Program-made: the position numbers and the translations under genes
DNA from: Acidimicrobiia bacterium
GTDB lineage: Bacteria; Actinomycetota; Acidimicrobiia; UBA2766
Length of the DNA: 56,694 nucleotides
NCBI GenBank assembly: GCA_020850945.1
Contig: JADZDR010000010.1
Location: 1-56,694 of the forward strand
Reading direction: 5' to 3'
Part shown: piece by piece, positions 1 to 7,659 of the stretch
How the letters are laid out: each line of letters begins with the position of its first letter
Position numbering within the stretch: position 1 is the stretch's first letter
Notes under the pieces: model-generated
Told to the model about the DNA's origin: nothing
What the model saw: only the letters and a program-made list of their open reading frames with translations
The model's database searches: none

Positions 1-39
1 GAGATCTTCCTCGACGTGGCCGAGGCACCACGCCGATGA
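1..39 (+). CDS. 3' end of an upstream gene (partial)
   Basis: Frame 1 reads twelve codons (EIFLDVAEAPRR) and ends in TGA at 37-39. That stop overlaps the ATG of the next gene in the ATGA arrangement that recurs throughout the window, which is the main reason to think it is coding. Too little is left to name a product. Because the next gene resembles N-acetylglutamate synthase, an arginine-pathway gene is possible, but the sequence does not show it. Confidence 0.4.
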   Translation, partial: EIFLDVAEAPRR

Positions 40-1028
40 GGGCGACACCGTCCGTGCCCGACGAGGAGCGGCACTACTACCTCGATACGTTCGTGGGCCG
101 CACCGTGATCTTCGCGCCGCTCACGGACGGCGCCGTCGCCGAATGCCGCGATGTGGCGGGGGAGCTGCACCGCCACGGTGCCTCCGTCGTCCTCGTCGAG
201 CCGGGCGCGTCCGGTGAGGCGATCTCGGGGGACGACGTGACCGCCGTGTGGCGCGAGCTGAGCCACCGGAGGATGGCGACGCTCACGCGCTCTGATGTCA
301 GGGCCGCCGCGGAGGCGCTCGCGGCGGCGGGACGCGTGCACAAGCTCGTGCTGGTCGGCACCGGGCTCGTCCTGCGGGACCGAGGGGGGGAGCGGCGCAG
401 CTTCGTGGACATCGCCTCCGCCGGCCTGCCCGGCCCCCTCATGGATGCTGCCGCACCCCTCTACCGCGGTGTGGAGGGCGTGAACCTGTGCGAGCCCGGG
501 CACGTCACCGCCGAGCTCCTCACGTACGAGGGGAGCGGTACGCTGCTCACGTTGGGTGACTACGGGGAGGTGAGGCCTCTCGGCTTCGACGACTACGCCT
601 CCGTTGCCGCCCTCCTCCGGCGGGGCAGCACACTCGGTTACCTCAGGCCCCGCGAGCCGGACGAGATCGAGGCCGTTCTCCCCCGGGCTCTCGGGTTCTT
701 CGTGGCCGGCAAGTCCCCTGCCGGGGTCGTCGCCCTCGAGACGGATCGCTATGCGGGGAGCGGATTCGGCGAGCTCGAATCCCTCTTCACGATCAGTCGC
801 TTCCACGGCGAGGGTGTCGGCAGGCGGCTCGTCGAGGCACTCGACGACCGCGCTCGCGAGTGCGACATCAGCCGGGTCTTCGCGGTCACGACGAACGACG
901 ACGCCGCCCGGTTCTTCGGGACGTGCGGTTACGTCGAGGTCGGGGATGCTGACGTACCGCCTGCGAAGTGGGTGGGGTACCCGGCAGAACGCCGTGGCAC
1001 CGCCCGCTGCTTCGTCCGCGAGCTCTGA
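36..1028 (+). CDS. N-acetylglutamate synthase-like protein (degenerate amino-acid-kinase domain plus GNAT)
   Basis: The 330-residue protein has the two-part layout of ArgA-type N-acetylglutamate synthases, which make N-acetylglutamate from acetyl-CoA and glutamate at the head of arginine synthesis. Residues about 20-185 resemble an amino-acid-kinase fold; the stretch ELLTYEGSGTLLT matches the region just before the ArgA acetyltransferase domain. Residues about 190-330 are GNAT-like: ELESLFTISRFHGEGVGRRL is the acetyl-CoA-binding segment, and the C-terminus has the pattern of a proline-containing turn followed by RRGTARCFVREL, seen in this family. The usual glycine-rich kinase motifs are not obvious, so the N-terminal domain is probably only structural or regulatory. 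The ATG overlaps the upstream stop by 4 bp. The alternative is a GNAT enzyme with another substrate. Confidence 0.55.
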   Translation: MRATPSVPDEERHYYLDTFVGRTVIFAPLTDGAVAECRDVAGELHRHGASVVLVEPGASGEAISGDDVTAVWRELSHRRMATLTRSDVRAAAEALAAAGRVHKLVLVGTGLVLRDRGGERRSFVDIASAGLPGPLMDAAAPLYRGVEGVNLCEPGHVTAELLTYEGSGTLLTLGDYGEVRPLGFDDYASVAALLRRGSTLGYLRPREPDEIEAVLPRALGFFVAGKSPAGVVALETDRYAGSGFGELESLFTISRFHGEGVGRRLVEALDDRARECDISRVFAVTTNDDAARFFGTCGYVEVGDADVPPAKWVGYPAERRGTARCFVREL

Positions 1029-1113
1029 CCGGAACGGCCTGCCCGTGATCCCCGAAGCCATCGGCCGGAGAAGTGGATAGATGATTCACCCCCGAACTCC
1101 TATCCTGGAAGAC

Positions 1114-1320
1114 ATGAGAAAGACAGCAATCGGTATCGACGACGCAAAGGTGGATGCCGTGCGCCGGATTCTCGGCACGAAGGGGATCACCGACACCATC
1201 GACGCCGCGCTCGCCGAAGTGATGAGGCAGGACTCCGCCCTGCGCCACTTGGACCGCCTTTCGGCCATGCGGGGTATCGATCTCGGCGATCCCGACGTGA
1301 TGGAGGACGCATGGCGTTGA
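1114..1320 (+). CDS. vapB: VapB-family antitoxin
   Basis: A 68-residue protein that starts MRKTAIGIDDAKVDAVRRIL and continues with KGITDTIDAALAEVMRQ. This is the short strand plus two helices of a ribbon-helix-helix DNA-binding domain as in VapB (DUF2191-like) antitoxins. The acidic C-terminal tail (DLGDPDVMEDAWR) would wrap the toxin. It would neutralise the VapC nuclease and repress the pair by binding its own promoter. I start it at the ATG at 1114, preceded by GGAAG and a TATCCT -10-like element only about 10 bp upstream, so the transcript may be almost leaderless; an in-frame ATG at 1081 is possible but adds residues unlike the family. It overlaps vapC by 10 bp, typical of coupled toxin-antitoxin translation. 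Confidence 0.8.
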   Translation: MRKTAIGIDDAKVDAVRRILGTKGITDTIDAALAEVMRQDSALRHLDRLSAMRGIDLGDPDVMEDAWR

Positions 1321-1739
1321 GCCAGTACCTGGTCGACAAGTCGGCCTTGGTCCAGGCGTCGGTGAGCGAGGATGCCCGGCGCCGGCTCTCGGGTCTCTTC
1401 GCGCAGAGGCAGGCGCTGACATGTTCCGTCATCGATCTCGAGATCCTCTTCAGCGCCAAGTCGGCTTCCGACTGGCGCGCCGTCTTCGCCGAACGTCGCA
1501 CAGGGTTCCACAGACTGGACATCGACCAGAGCGTCTTAGACCGTGCGATCGAAGTCCAGGGCCTACTGGCCGAGCAGGGTCGCCACCGGGCCCCGTCCAT
1601 TCCCGACCTGGTCGTGGCTGCATGTGCCGAGGCTCACCGTGTGAACCTCATGCACTACGACAAGGACTTCGAGGTGATCTCGGCCGTGACAGGCCAGAGT
1701 GCCGAGTGGATCACACCTCGGCGCAGAGCCCGCGGGTGA
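1311..1739 (+). CDS. vapC: VapC-family PIN-domain ribonuclease toxin
   Basis: A 142-residue PIN-domain protein. The four acidic residues that bind the catalytic metal are visible: D9 (YLVDKSAL), E44 (DLEIL), D99 (IPDLVVAACA) and D117 or D119 (HYDKDFE). VapC toxins cut specific tRNAs or rRNA when the labile antitoxin is lost. It overlaps the antitoxin gene by 10 bp and runs into a small palindrome that separates it from the converging amidohydrolase gene. Because all acidic residues are present it is predicted active. Length and domain limits are normal for the family. Confidence 0.88.
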   Translation: MALSQYLVDKSALVQASVSEDARRRLSGLFAQRQALTCSVIDLEILFSAKSASDWRAVFAERRTGFHRLDIDQSVLDRAIEVQGLLAEQGRHRAPSIPDLVVAACAEAHRVNLMHYDKDFEVISAVTGQSAEWITPRRRARG

Positions 1740-1743
1740 GGAG

Positions 1744-1757
1744 TCCGGGTACCCGGA
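1744..1757. terminator. zero-loop palindrome between convergent genes (candidate bidirectional terminator)
   Basis: TCCGGGTACCCGGA is a perfect 14-bp palindrome lying 5 bp after the vapC stop and 7 bp from the stop of the converging amidohydrolase gene. No T-tract follows on either strand. Position and symmetry suggest a short two-way terminator; the stem is short, so confidence is limited. Confidence 0.4.
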
Positions 1758-1763
1758 GCGCCG

Positions 1764-2936
1764 TCAGAACCCCGCAGGTGGCGGTGCGTGGTCGAAGAGC
1801 CGGCACGCGTTCCGCCACGCCACGGCCTCGAGCACGGGGCGTGGCAGGGCGCCACAGGTCCTCTCGAGCGTTCCCTGCGAGTCGGGCCATGTCGAATCGG
1901 CATGCGGGTAGTCGGTCTCGACCATGATTCTGTCGGCACCGATGCGTTCCCAGAGCGCGATCGTCGAGGGATCGTCGAGGGTGCAGAACGAGAAGTTGCG
2001 CAGGAGGGCCTCGGCAGGCGTGAGCTCGGCCCTCGCCCACCTGCCTGTGGGTGTGCCGCTGTGGCCCACGACGTACTCGAGGCGATCGAGGAGCATCGGC
2101 ACCCAACCGATCCCTCCCTCTGCGAGGGTGATCCGCAGATCGGGGAAGCGCAGAGGGATACCCGCCCAGATCCAGTCCGCAGCCGCCGCGAGCGAGTTCA
2201 CGGGGAAGAGGGTGGTGATGAGCTCGAGGGGCGCCTCAGGTGACGTGACCGCCGACCATGCCGACGACCCTGTGTGGAGGCAGAGCACGGTCCCTGTCTC
2301 CTCGCACGCCGCGAGCAGGGGATCCCAGTGCCGGGTGTGAACTGACGGTAGGCGGAGGTTGGCCGGGTTCTCGGCGAACGAGACTGCCCGGAAGCCCCGC
2401 GCGGCGTTCCTGACCACCTCGGTGGCAGCCACCCTCGGATCGGCGAGCCAGGGGATCTGGATGGGGATTATCCGGTCGGGGGCGCCTCCGGCCCACTCCT
2501 CGAGGTGCCAGTCGTTCCAGGCGCGGACACACGCAAGGCCGAGCTCGGCATCGCTACAGCGGGCGAAGATCGTCCCCGCGAAGCCGGGCAGGAGGGAGGG
2601 AAAGCAGACCGAGGCCCAGATGCCGGCGACGTCCATGTCGGCGACGCGGGCCTTGATGTCCCAACAGCCGCGGCGCATCTCGTCGAACCTGGCGGGCTCC
2701 ATCGACCACTCGTCCCTGGGGCGTCCCACGACGGCGTTGAGCCCGATGTTCGGGTACTGCCTGTCGTCGAACTCCCAGAGCTGGCTGCCGTCTGCCGCTT
2801 CGACCACACGGGGAGCCCGGGCGGCAAGGTGGGCGGGGACACGGCCTTCGAAGAGGTGCGGTGGCTCGATCAGATGGTCGTCGACCGAGACGATGGGGAC
2901 GAACCTCGCCCAGGGGTCGGGGTCGGGCAGCAACAT
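1764..2936 (-). CDS. COG2159-type TIM-barrel amidohydrolase (paralogue 1)
   Basis: A 390-residue protein of the amidohydrolase_2 family (COG2159: metal-dependent hydrolases and decarboxylases, related to ACMSD). The N-terminal metal-site segment is SVDDHLIEPPHLFEG, where the family usually has D-x-H. The conserved acidic end of the barrel is METDYPHADSTWP after residue 320, and a central histidine lies in LCLHTGSS. It lies 7 bp downstream of a paralogue with the same motifs, so the two form an operon transcribed right to left. Such tandem pairs are common in actinobacteria that break down steroids or xenobiotics, but the substrate cannot be read from sequence. ATG is the start used; an internal start is possible because the first dozen residues are poorly conserved. 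Confidence 0.8.
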   Translation of the reverse strand: MLLPDPDPWARFVPIVSVDDHLIEPPHLFEGRVPAHLAARAPRVVEAADGSQLWEFDDRQYPNIGLNAVVGRPRDEWSMEPARFDEMRRGCWDIKARVADMDVAGIWASVCFPSLLPGFAGTIFARCSDAELGLACVRAWNDWHLEEWAGGAPDRIIPIQIPWLADPRVAATEVVRNAARGFRAVSFAENPANLRLPSVHTRHWDPLLAACEETGTVLCLHTGSSAWSAVTSPEAPLELITTLFPVNSLAAAADWIWAGIPLRFPDLRITLAEGGIGWVPMLLDRLEYVVGHSGTPTGRWARAELTPAEALLRNFSFCTLDDPSTIALWERIGADRIMVETDYPHADSTWPDSQGTLERTCGALPRPVLEAVAWRNACRLFDHAPPPAGF

Positions 2937-2943
2937 GGGTCGC

Positions 2944-4212
2944 TCAGGCGGTCCGGCCGGCGAGATCCGCGCCCGTCGTCCCTCGCTCGCTTCCCTTCAC
3001 GTGCGTGGTTCGCGTGGTGAGATCCCTGCCGGGGACCCGTGCCCGCAACGCGCCCACGGTGCAGTCCTCCCGGGGCCGGAAGGCGAAGGGATCGAACGTG
3101 AACGCCCGCATCGCGTTCAGATGCGTGATCTTGTCGATCTCGTCGTCGGGAACGTCGCCGAGGGCCTGCATGAGGCGTTCGGGGCAGTTCGGCCACGTCG
3201 AGTCGGAATGGGGGAAGTCGCATTCCCACGTGATGTGGTCGACGTTCGTGCGGTGGCGGATCTCGATCCCGATCGGGTCGTCGATGAAGCACGTGATCAC
3301 GTTTCGTGCGAACACCTCGGACGGTTTCAGGCCACCGAGGTCCTGCCCCGTCCAGAGCCTGTGCTGCTCGTAGGTGCGGTCGATACGGTCGAGGAAGTAC
3401 GGGATCCAGCCGATGCCCCCCTCCGACAGAGCGATCGTCAGGTCGGGAAAGCGCTTGAAGATGCCCGACCACACGAGGTCGGCTGCTGCCTGCACGATGT
3501 TCATCGGCTGGAGGGTGATCATCACGTCGATCGGCGCGTCCGGCGACGTGAGCGCGAGACGGCCCGAAGAGCCGATGTGGAGGCAGACGACCGTACCTTC
3601 GTCGCAGCACGCACCCCAGAAGGGATCCCATGCCTCGGAGTGGAGGCTCGGGAAGCCGAGCGCATCGGGGTTCTCGCTGAAGGTCACGGCGTGGCATCCC
3701 TTCGCGGCGACACGGCGCACCTCGTCGGCGAGGAGGTCCGCGTCCCACAGGATCGGGATGGCGAGGGGGATCATGCGGCCCGGTTCGTGGGCGCACCACT
3801 CGTCGATATGCCAGTCGTTGTACGCCCGGGCCATCGCGAGACCGACGTCGAGATCCTTGGAGGCCGCGAAGAGCCGTCCCGCGAACCCGGGCATGCTCGG
3901 GAAGTTGAGGGAGCCGAGGATCCCCGCCGCGTCCATGTCGGCGATGCGCTCCCCGATGTCGTAACAGCCCGGCCGCATGTCGGCGAACGAGCTCGGTTCG
4001 ATCCCGTATTCCTCCTTGGGGCGGCCGGCGACTGCGTTGAGGCCGATGTTCGGGACGACGGTCTCCCCGTAGACCCAGAACTCGGCTCCGCGTTTCTCCT
4101 CGACGCGGGGAGCCTCGTCCATGTACTTGGCGGGCAGGTGGCCCTCGAAGAGGTCGGGTGGTTCGACGACGTGGTCATCGACCGACACGAGGATCATGTC
4201 TTCGATTCGCAA
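2944..4212 (-). CDS. COG2159-type TIM-barrel amidohydrolase (paralogue 2)
   Basis: A protein of about 422 residues closely related to the next gene downstream: it has SVDDHVVEPPDLFEGHLP near the N-terminus, VVCLHIGSSG in the middle, and WECDFPHSDSTWPNCPE near the end, matching the family metal-site motifs. I start it at TTG 4212, six bases after a GGGGGAG ribosome site; ATG 4197 is the alternative and removes only five residues. The open frame continues upstream but the added residues look non-coding. It is the promoter-proximal gene of a two-gene operon. Hydrolase or decarboxylase chemistry is a family inference; no substrate-specific feature is visible. Confidence 0.8.
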   Translation of the reverse strand: MRIEDMILVSVDDHVVEPPDLFEGHLPAKYMDEAPRVEEKRGAEFWVYGETVVPNIGLNAVAGRPKEEYGIEPSSFADMRPGCYDIGERIADMDAAGILGSLNFPSMPGFAGRLFAASKDLDVGLAMARAYNDWHIDEWCAHEPGRMIPLAIPILWDADLLADEVRRVAAKGCHAVTFSENPDALGFPSLHSEAWDPFWGACCDEGTVVCLHIGSSGRLALTSPDAPIDVMITLQPMNIVQAAADLVWSGIFKRFPDLTIALSEGGIGWIPYFLDRIDRTYEQHRLWTGQDLGGLKPSEVFARNVITCFIDDPIGIEIRHRTNVDHITWECDFPHSDSTWPNCPERLMQALGDVPDDEIDKITHLNAMRAFTFDPFAFRPREDCTVGALRARVPGRDLTTRTTHVKGSERGTTGADLAGRTA

Positions 4213-4320
4213 CTCAACTCCCCCCTGGTTCGCCCGGGCCGGCCCCGGCGCCGCATCACAGGATACGTCATTTCCGATCTGGAGAACAGTGTTCTCCGCG
4301 GCATGCAATAGGATTGCGGG

Positions 4321-5046
4321 ATGCAGGCGGGGCCCGAGGATCCACACCCCCCTCGGCCACCATCGGAGGACCGGCCTCTCACGGTGCCCGGTCAGGTCGT
4401 GCGTTTCCTGCTCGGCGTTGCCGTCACCTGCAGCGTCGTTACCCTCGCGCATTCCCTCGCCGCGTGGACGAACTCCGACACCTACGGTGTCGTCGTCGAG
4501 AACCCGCGAGGGGCCGCCCTGGTCGGGGAGCTCGCGGAGACGCTGTGGACGGTCCTCTACATCACCACGGGTGTCGCGTTCGCAGGCTGGATGTTCCGGG
4601 CGACGCGGAACAACGTCGCCCTCGGCACCCCAGACCTCGTGTGGGGGCCGGGCTGGTCGTGGGGTGGGTGGTTCATCCCTGGCGCCAACTACGTTCTCCC
4701 CTTCCTCGTCCTCCGCGAGATCTGGCGGGCGAGCGACCCGGAGCGGCCGGCGGACACACCCCTCACCGCGATGCCGGTCTGGCCGGGCCTCGTCTGGTTC
4801 TGGGTGTTCTGGATCGGCTCCGCGCTCGCACAGGGTGTAAAGTTCGCCGTGCTCGTCGGGGCGCGCATGCCGCTTGACGTGACGGCCGCGACGGCGCCTG
4901 ACCTGCCTCGCTGGCTGTACCTGGCCGATGCAGGTTCGTATCTGCTCCTGATCCCGTCGGGATTCCTCGCCATGCAGTTCACGAGCCGTGTCGAAGCGCG
5001 CCAGGCGCGCCGCCGCACCCGCGCTTCCCTGTCCGCAGGCACCTGA
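4321..5046 (+). CDS. DUF4328 family membrane protein
   Basis: A 241-residue integral membrane protein with about four to five hydrophobic segments: near residues 25-45, 75-92, 115-132, 150-172 and 195-215. The signature GWMFRATRNN, then WGPGWSWGGWFIPGANYVLP and VLREIWRAS, is the core of DUF4328. The family has no established function. The N-terminal 20 residues are Pro- and acid-rich, and the C-terminal tail after the last helix is Arg-rich, placing it in the cytoplasm by the positive-inside rule. It is divergent from the amidohydrolase operon across about 110 bp. Confidence 0.8.
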   Translation: MQAGPEDPHPPRPPSEDRPLTVPGQVVRFLLGVAVTCSVVTLAHSLAAWTNSDTYGVVVENPRGAALVGELAETLWTVLYITTGVAFAGWMFRATRNNVALGTPDLVWGPGWSWGGWFIPGANYVLPFLVLREIWRASDPERPADTPLTAMPVWPGLVWFWVFWIGSALAQGVKFAVLVGARMPLDVTAATAPDLPRWLYLADAGSYLLLIPSGFLAMQFTSRVEARQARRRTRASLSAGT

Positions 5047-5162
5047 GCGGCGGTCAGCCGCGACATGTGCGCCTCGATCCGGGAAGAAGTGATGTCACAC
5101 CCCCGATGTACGGTGCGCCAGAGAGGAACGAACTCCCTCGGAAGCCGCCCGGAGGTATCCCG

Positions 5163-5543
5163 ATGCCCGAATACAACGCGCAGGACAACCACGTGTTCGC
5201 CCCCGGGAGGGCGACGCCGGTGCCCGGTGGGGCGTACGTCCACGTCGACTGTGACCGCTGCCCGGTTCGGGGTGCGGGTCGCCACGCCCGGGGGCACGAA
5301 CCGGATGGACACGATGCATGTGACGACTGTGTCGTCGCTTACCTCCTCGGCCGCGACGCCGACGACGCCGTCGTGCACGACATGTGCGAAGAGAGGGCTC
5401 TGCGCCTTCTCGACGGCGCCGGTCTCCTGGGTGAGGTCGTGGGCAGGATGGACCACGCCGAGGCGGAGCTGCGTTTCGCCACAGCGCGGGCGGCAGCGGC
5501 TCCGCTTACAGCACAGCTCGCAAGGGTGTCGGACGGGGCGTGA
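5163..5543 (+). CDS. small cysteine-motif protein of unknown function
   Basis: A 126-residue soluble protein. ATG 5163 is chosen because GGAGG lies 7 bases upstream; upstream in-frame residues look non-coding. It carries two close cysteine pairs, DCDRCPVRG near residue 30 and DACDDCVVAYLLG near residue 52, that could form a zinc site or a disulfide, followed by an acidic helical stretch. The DDCVVxYLLG motif recurs in small uncharacterised actinobacterial proteins as I recall them; no function can be given. A perfect 12-bp-stem hairpin follows directly, so it appears to be transcribed alone. Confidence 0.65.
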   Translation: MPEYNAQDNHVFAPGRATPVPGGAYVHVDCDRCPVRGAGRHARGHEPDGHDACDDCVVAYLLGRDADDAVVHDMCEERALRLLDGAGLLGEVVGRMDHAEAELRFATARAAAAPLTAQLARVSDGA

Positions 5544-5550
5544 CAGGAGG

Positions 5551-5579
5551 GGACGACAGGCCGTATGGGCCTGTCGTCC
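5551..5579 (+). terminator. 12-bp-stem hairpin terminator
   Basis: GGACGACAGGCC (5551-5562) pairs perfectly with GGCCTGTCGTCC (5568-5579) around a 5-base loop, starting 8 bp after the stop of the upstream gene. No U-tract follows, as is usual in high-GC actinobacteria. It separates that gene from the leaderless promoter of the SepH-like gene. Confidence 0.7.
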
Positions 5580-5590
5580 GGTAACACGGA

Positions 5591-5604
5591 TAGACTCCCC
5601 CGCG
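5591..5604 (+). promoter_or_regulatory. -10 element of a probable leaderless promoter
   Basis: TAGACT at 5591-5596 ends 7 bases before the GTG start at 5604. With normal spacing transcription would begin at or next to the start codon, and no ribosome-binding site is seen. No clear -35 lies 17 bp upstream, where the terminator hairpin stands. Confidence 0.45.
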
Positions 5605-6350
5605 TGATCGAACTCCACGTCTTGAGACTCTCGGAGGACGGCGACAAGATCCTGCTCGCGGCACATCCGGAGGCGGAGACGGCGGGCTACGCCATCGCCG
5701 TCGATGCGAGGATCCGCGACATCGTCCTCCCCCCGGCCGACTCCACATCCGTGGTCGACGACAGCGACATGGCGCCAGAGGAGGTGCCGGAGCCCGAGCC
5801 CGAACCGGAGCCGGTCTACGAGCTTCCCGCCCGGCCTCTCGCCGTGAGTGACCCGGCCGAGGCGCTCGAGACCGCGCACGGACTGCGCCTCATGCGCGTC
5901 GCCCCCCCCTCGGCGAACGGGGACGGCACGGGCGAGGGCGACACCGGGGACGACACGGTCGAGGGAGAGGCCGCGGTGGACGGCGACGGCGGCCGACAGG
6001 CAGCCACCGTGCCACTCGACTCCGTGTCCGACCTCGGCCTGCACGACTCCGTCCTCGCGAACCTCCACAAGTGGAACGTGCGCATCCCCACTGCTGTGCT
6101 CGACGAGGGCTGGTGGGTCACGAAGCTGGGTGACAAGGCCTGGCAGATCAGTTTCCGCTTCCTGTCGAGGGGCCGTATCCACGAGGCCGAGTGGGTGCTC
6201 GACACCGACGAAGCGATGCTCGTACCCGAGAACGACCTTGCCGCCATGCTCGGCTGGTGGAAGCAGGCCCGACCGCGCCGTCCGCGGCGCCGCCGGGGGG
6301 GACGCGGGAGGAGGCGCAGCCCCGCCCGCAAGCGCGGAGTCGGCGCATGA
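5604..6350 (+). CDS. SepH-like protein lacking an evident helix-turn-helix
   Basis: A 248-residue protein. Residues 1-40 (IELHVLRLSEDGDKILLAAH, then IAVDARIRDIV) resemble the start of the actinobacterial septation protein SepH (DUF3071). Near the C-terminus WQISFRFLSRGRIHEAEWVL followed by DTDEAMLVPENDLAAML resembles the conserved C-terminal SepH block. SepH binds FtsZ and promotes Z-ring assembly. The helix-turn-helix normally found after the first block is not visible; instead there is an acidic Glu/Pro-rich linker (about residues 55-145), then a basic Arg-rich tail. The GTG at 5604 is set by the adjacent -10 element. It may be a reduced SepH relative or a distinct family; membership is inferred from motif resemblance only. 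Confidence 0.5.
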   Translation: MIELHVLRLSEDGDKILLAAHPEAETAGYAIAVDARIRDIVLPPADSTSVVDDSDMAPEEVPEPEPEPEPVYELPARPLAVSDPAEALETAHGLRLMRVAPPSANGDGTGEGDTGDDTVEGEAAVDGDGGRQAATVPLDSVSDLGLHDSVLANLHKWNVRIPTAVLDEGWWVTKLGDKAWQISFRFLSRGRIHEAEWVLDTDEAMLVPENDLAAMLGWWKQARPRRPRRRRGGRGRRRSPARKRGVGA

Positions 6351-6382
6351 TCGCACCACGATCGTGCCCACTGGGGTAGGGC

Positions 6383-7549
6383 GTGACCCATCCCGCATCA
6401 CGGCCCGCCACATCGACACCCCGCACTCTCCTCGTCACGAACGACTTCCCCCCTGAGGTGGGTGGCATCCAGGTCGTGCAGGGTGCTCTCTTCGGATTCC
6501 TCGATCCCGAGCGACTCTGGGTCCTGGCCTCCGCACACCCCGATGCGGCGGCCTACGACGCGGCGCAGCCGTGGTCCACGACCCGCGTGAGCTCACGCAT
6601 CCTCCTCCCGACCCCGGCAGTGCGGCACCGTCTCGAACACCTCGTGGAACGCGTGCGGCCCGACGTCGTCATCTTCGGGTCCGCCCTGCCACTCGGCCTT
6701 CTCGGCGATATACCGAGGCGGCGCGGGATTCCTCACGTGGTCTTCGTATACGGCGCCGAGGTGCCCGTTGCCGCGCGGCTCCCCGTCAGCAGACGACTCC
6801 TCGCCCACGTGCTGGGCGAGTGCTCAGGTACCGTCGCCATGGGGCCCTGGGTCGCAGCCCAGGCGCAGGCCGTGGCGCGTCGCCCGGACATGGACATCTG
6901 CTGCGTCTATCCGGGCGTGGACACTGCCCGCTTCACGCCCGGCCCGGCGAAGCCCGCGCGGCAGGCGCTCGGGCTCGATCCGGACCGACCCACCGTGACG
7001 TCCATCTCGCGTCTCGTACCCCGCAAGGGCATGCATCTGCTCCTCGACGCGGTGCGTGCCCTCAGGCAGGATGTGCCGACCCTTCAGGTCGGGATCGCGG
7101 GCAGCGGGCGTGAGCACCACCGCCTCGCCCGTCTTGTGGAGTCACACCGCCTGACGGGTACCGTGACGATGCTCGGCCGCGTCCCGAACGCGCTCGTCCC
7201 CGACGTGCACAGAGCAGCCGACGTGGCGACGATGCTCTGTCACACCCGGTGGGTCGGTCTCGAACAGGAGGGGTTCGGGATCGTCTTCGTCGAGGCGGGG
7301 GCCTGCGGCCGCCCTGTCGTCGCCGGCCGCTCCGGCGGGTCGGTCGACGCCGTGGCGGACGGCGTGACCGGCACGCTGGTCGACGGTACCGACACGGCCG
7401 TGGTGGCCGGGGCGCTGCGTGACTACCTACTCGACCCGGACCTCGCCGGGAGCGTTGGTGCGGCGGGACGGGAGAGGGCCGAGACGATCTTCTCGTGGGA
7501 GCACCAGGGTCGGGTCTTCGCAGACTGGCTCTCCGACCGCTTCGCCTGA
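6383..7549 (+). CDS. pimB: PimB-like GT4 mannosyltransferase
   Basis: A 388-residue GT-B, family 4 glycosyltransferase. The N-terminal TLLVTNDFPPEVGGIQ is the acceptor-side signature of the PimB' group, which adds the second mannose to phosphatidylinositol mannosides on the inner face of the membrane using GDP-mannose. Further matches are PGVDTARFTPGP, SRLVPRKGMHLLLDA and, at the sugar-nucleotide site, EQEGFGIVFVEAGACGRPVV. Length is typical (about 380). It starts at GTG 6383, 32 bp after the SepH-like gene, and probably belongs to its transcript. Lack of an acyltransferase or PimA next door means the exact acceptor is uncertain; a related GT4 in glycolipid synthesis is the alternative. Confidence 0.75.
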   Translation: MTHPASRPATSTPRTLLVTNDFPPEVGGIQVVQGALFGFLDPERLWVLASAHPDAAAYDAAQPWSTTRVSSRILLPTPAVRHRLEHLVERVRPDVVIFGSALPLGLLGDIPRRRGIPHVVFVYGAEVPVAARLPVSRRLLAHVLGECSGTVAMGPWVAAQAQAVARRPDMDICCVYPGVDTARFTPGPAKPARQALGLDPDRPTVTSISRLVPRKGMHLLLDAVRALRQDVPTLQVGIAGSGREHHRLARLVESHRLTGTVTMLGRVPNALVPDVHRAADVATMLCHTRWVGLEQEGFGIVFVEAGACGRPVVAGRSGGSVDAVADGVTGTLVDGTDTAVVAGALRDYLLDPDLAGSVGAAGRERAETIFSWEHQGRVFADWLSDRFA

Positions 7550-7659
7550 GATCCGCTCTGCCCACGGGCGGCGGCACTGGGCGCGAAGATCGAATACCCT
7601 GACGCGTACAGGATCCTTGAACTCCCGGACTGGACCGTTCACTTCACCAAGGGGAAGGC

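Noticed and set aside
1114-1739. VapBC pair as the edge of a mobile island
   Set aside because: No integrase, direct repeats or change in base composition nearby; the pair alone is not evidence of an island.
2359-4311. Long plus-strand open frame opposite the two amidohydrolase genes
   Set aside because: It lies antisense to two genes with clear family motifs, is Arg/Pro/Gly-rich and has no domain; such frames are common opposite GC-rich genes.
4689-6419. Long minus-strand open frame opposite the DUF4328, cysteine-motif and SepH-like genes
   Set aside because: Spans three plus-strand genes and a terminator; composition is that of a codon-bias shadow.
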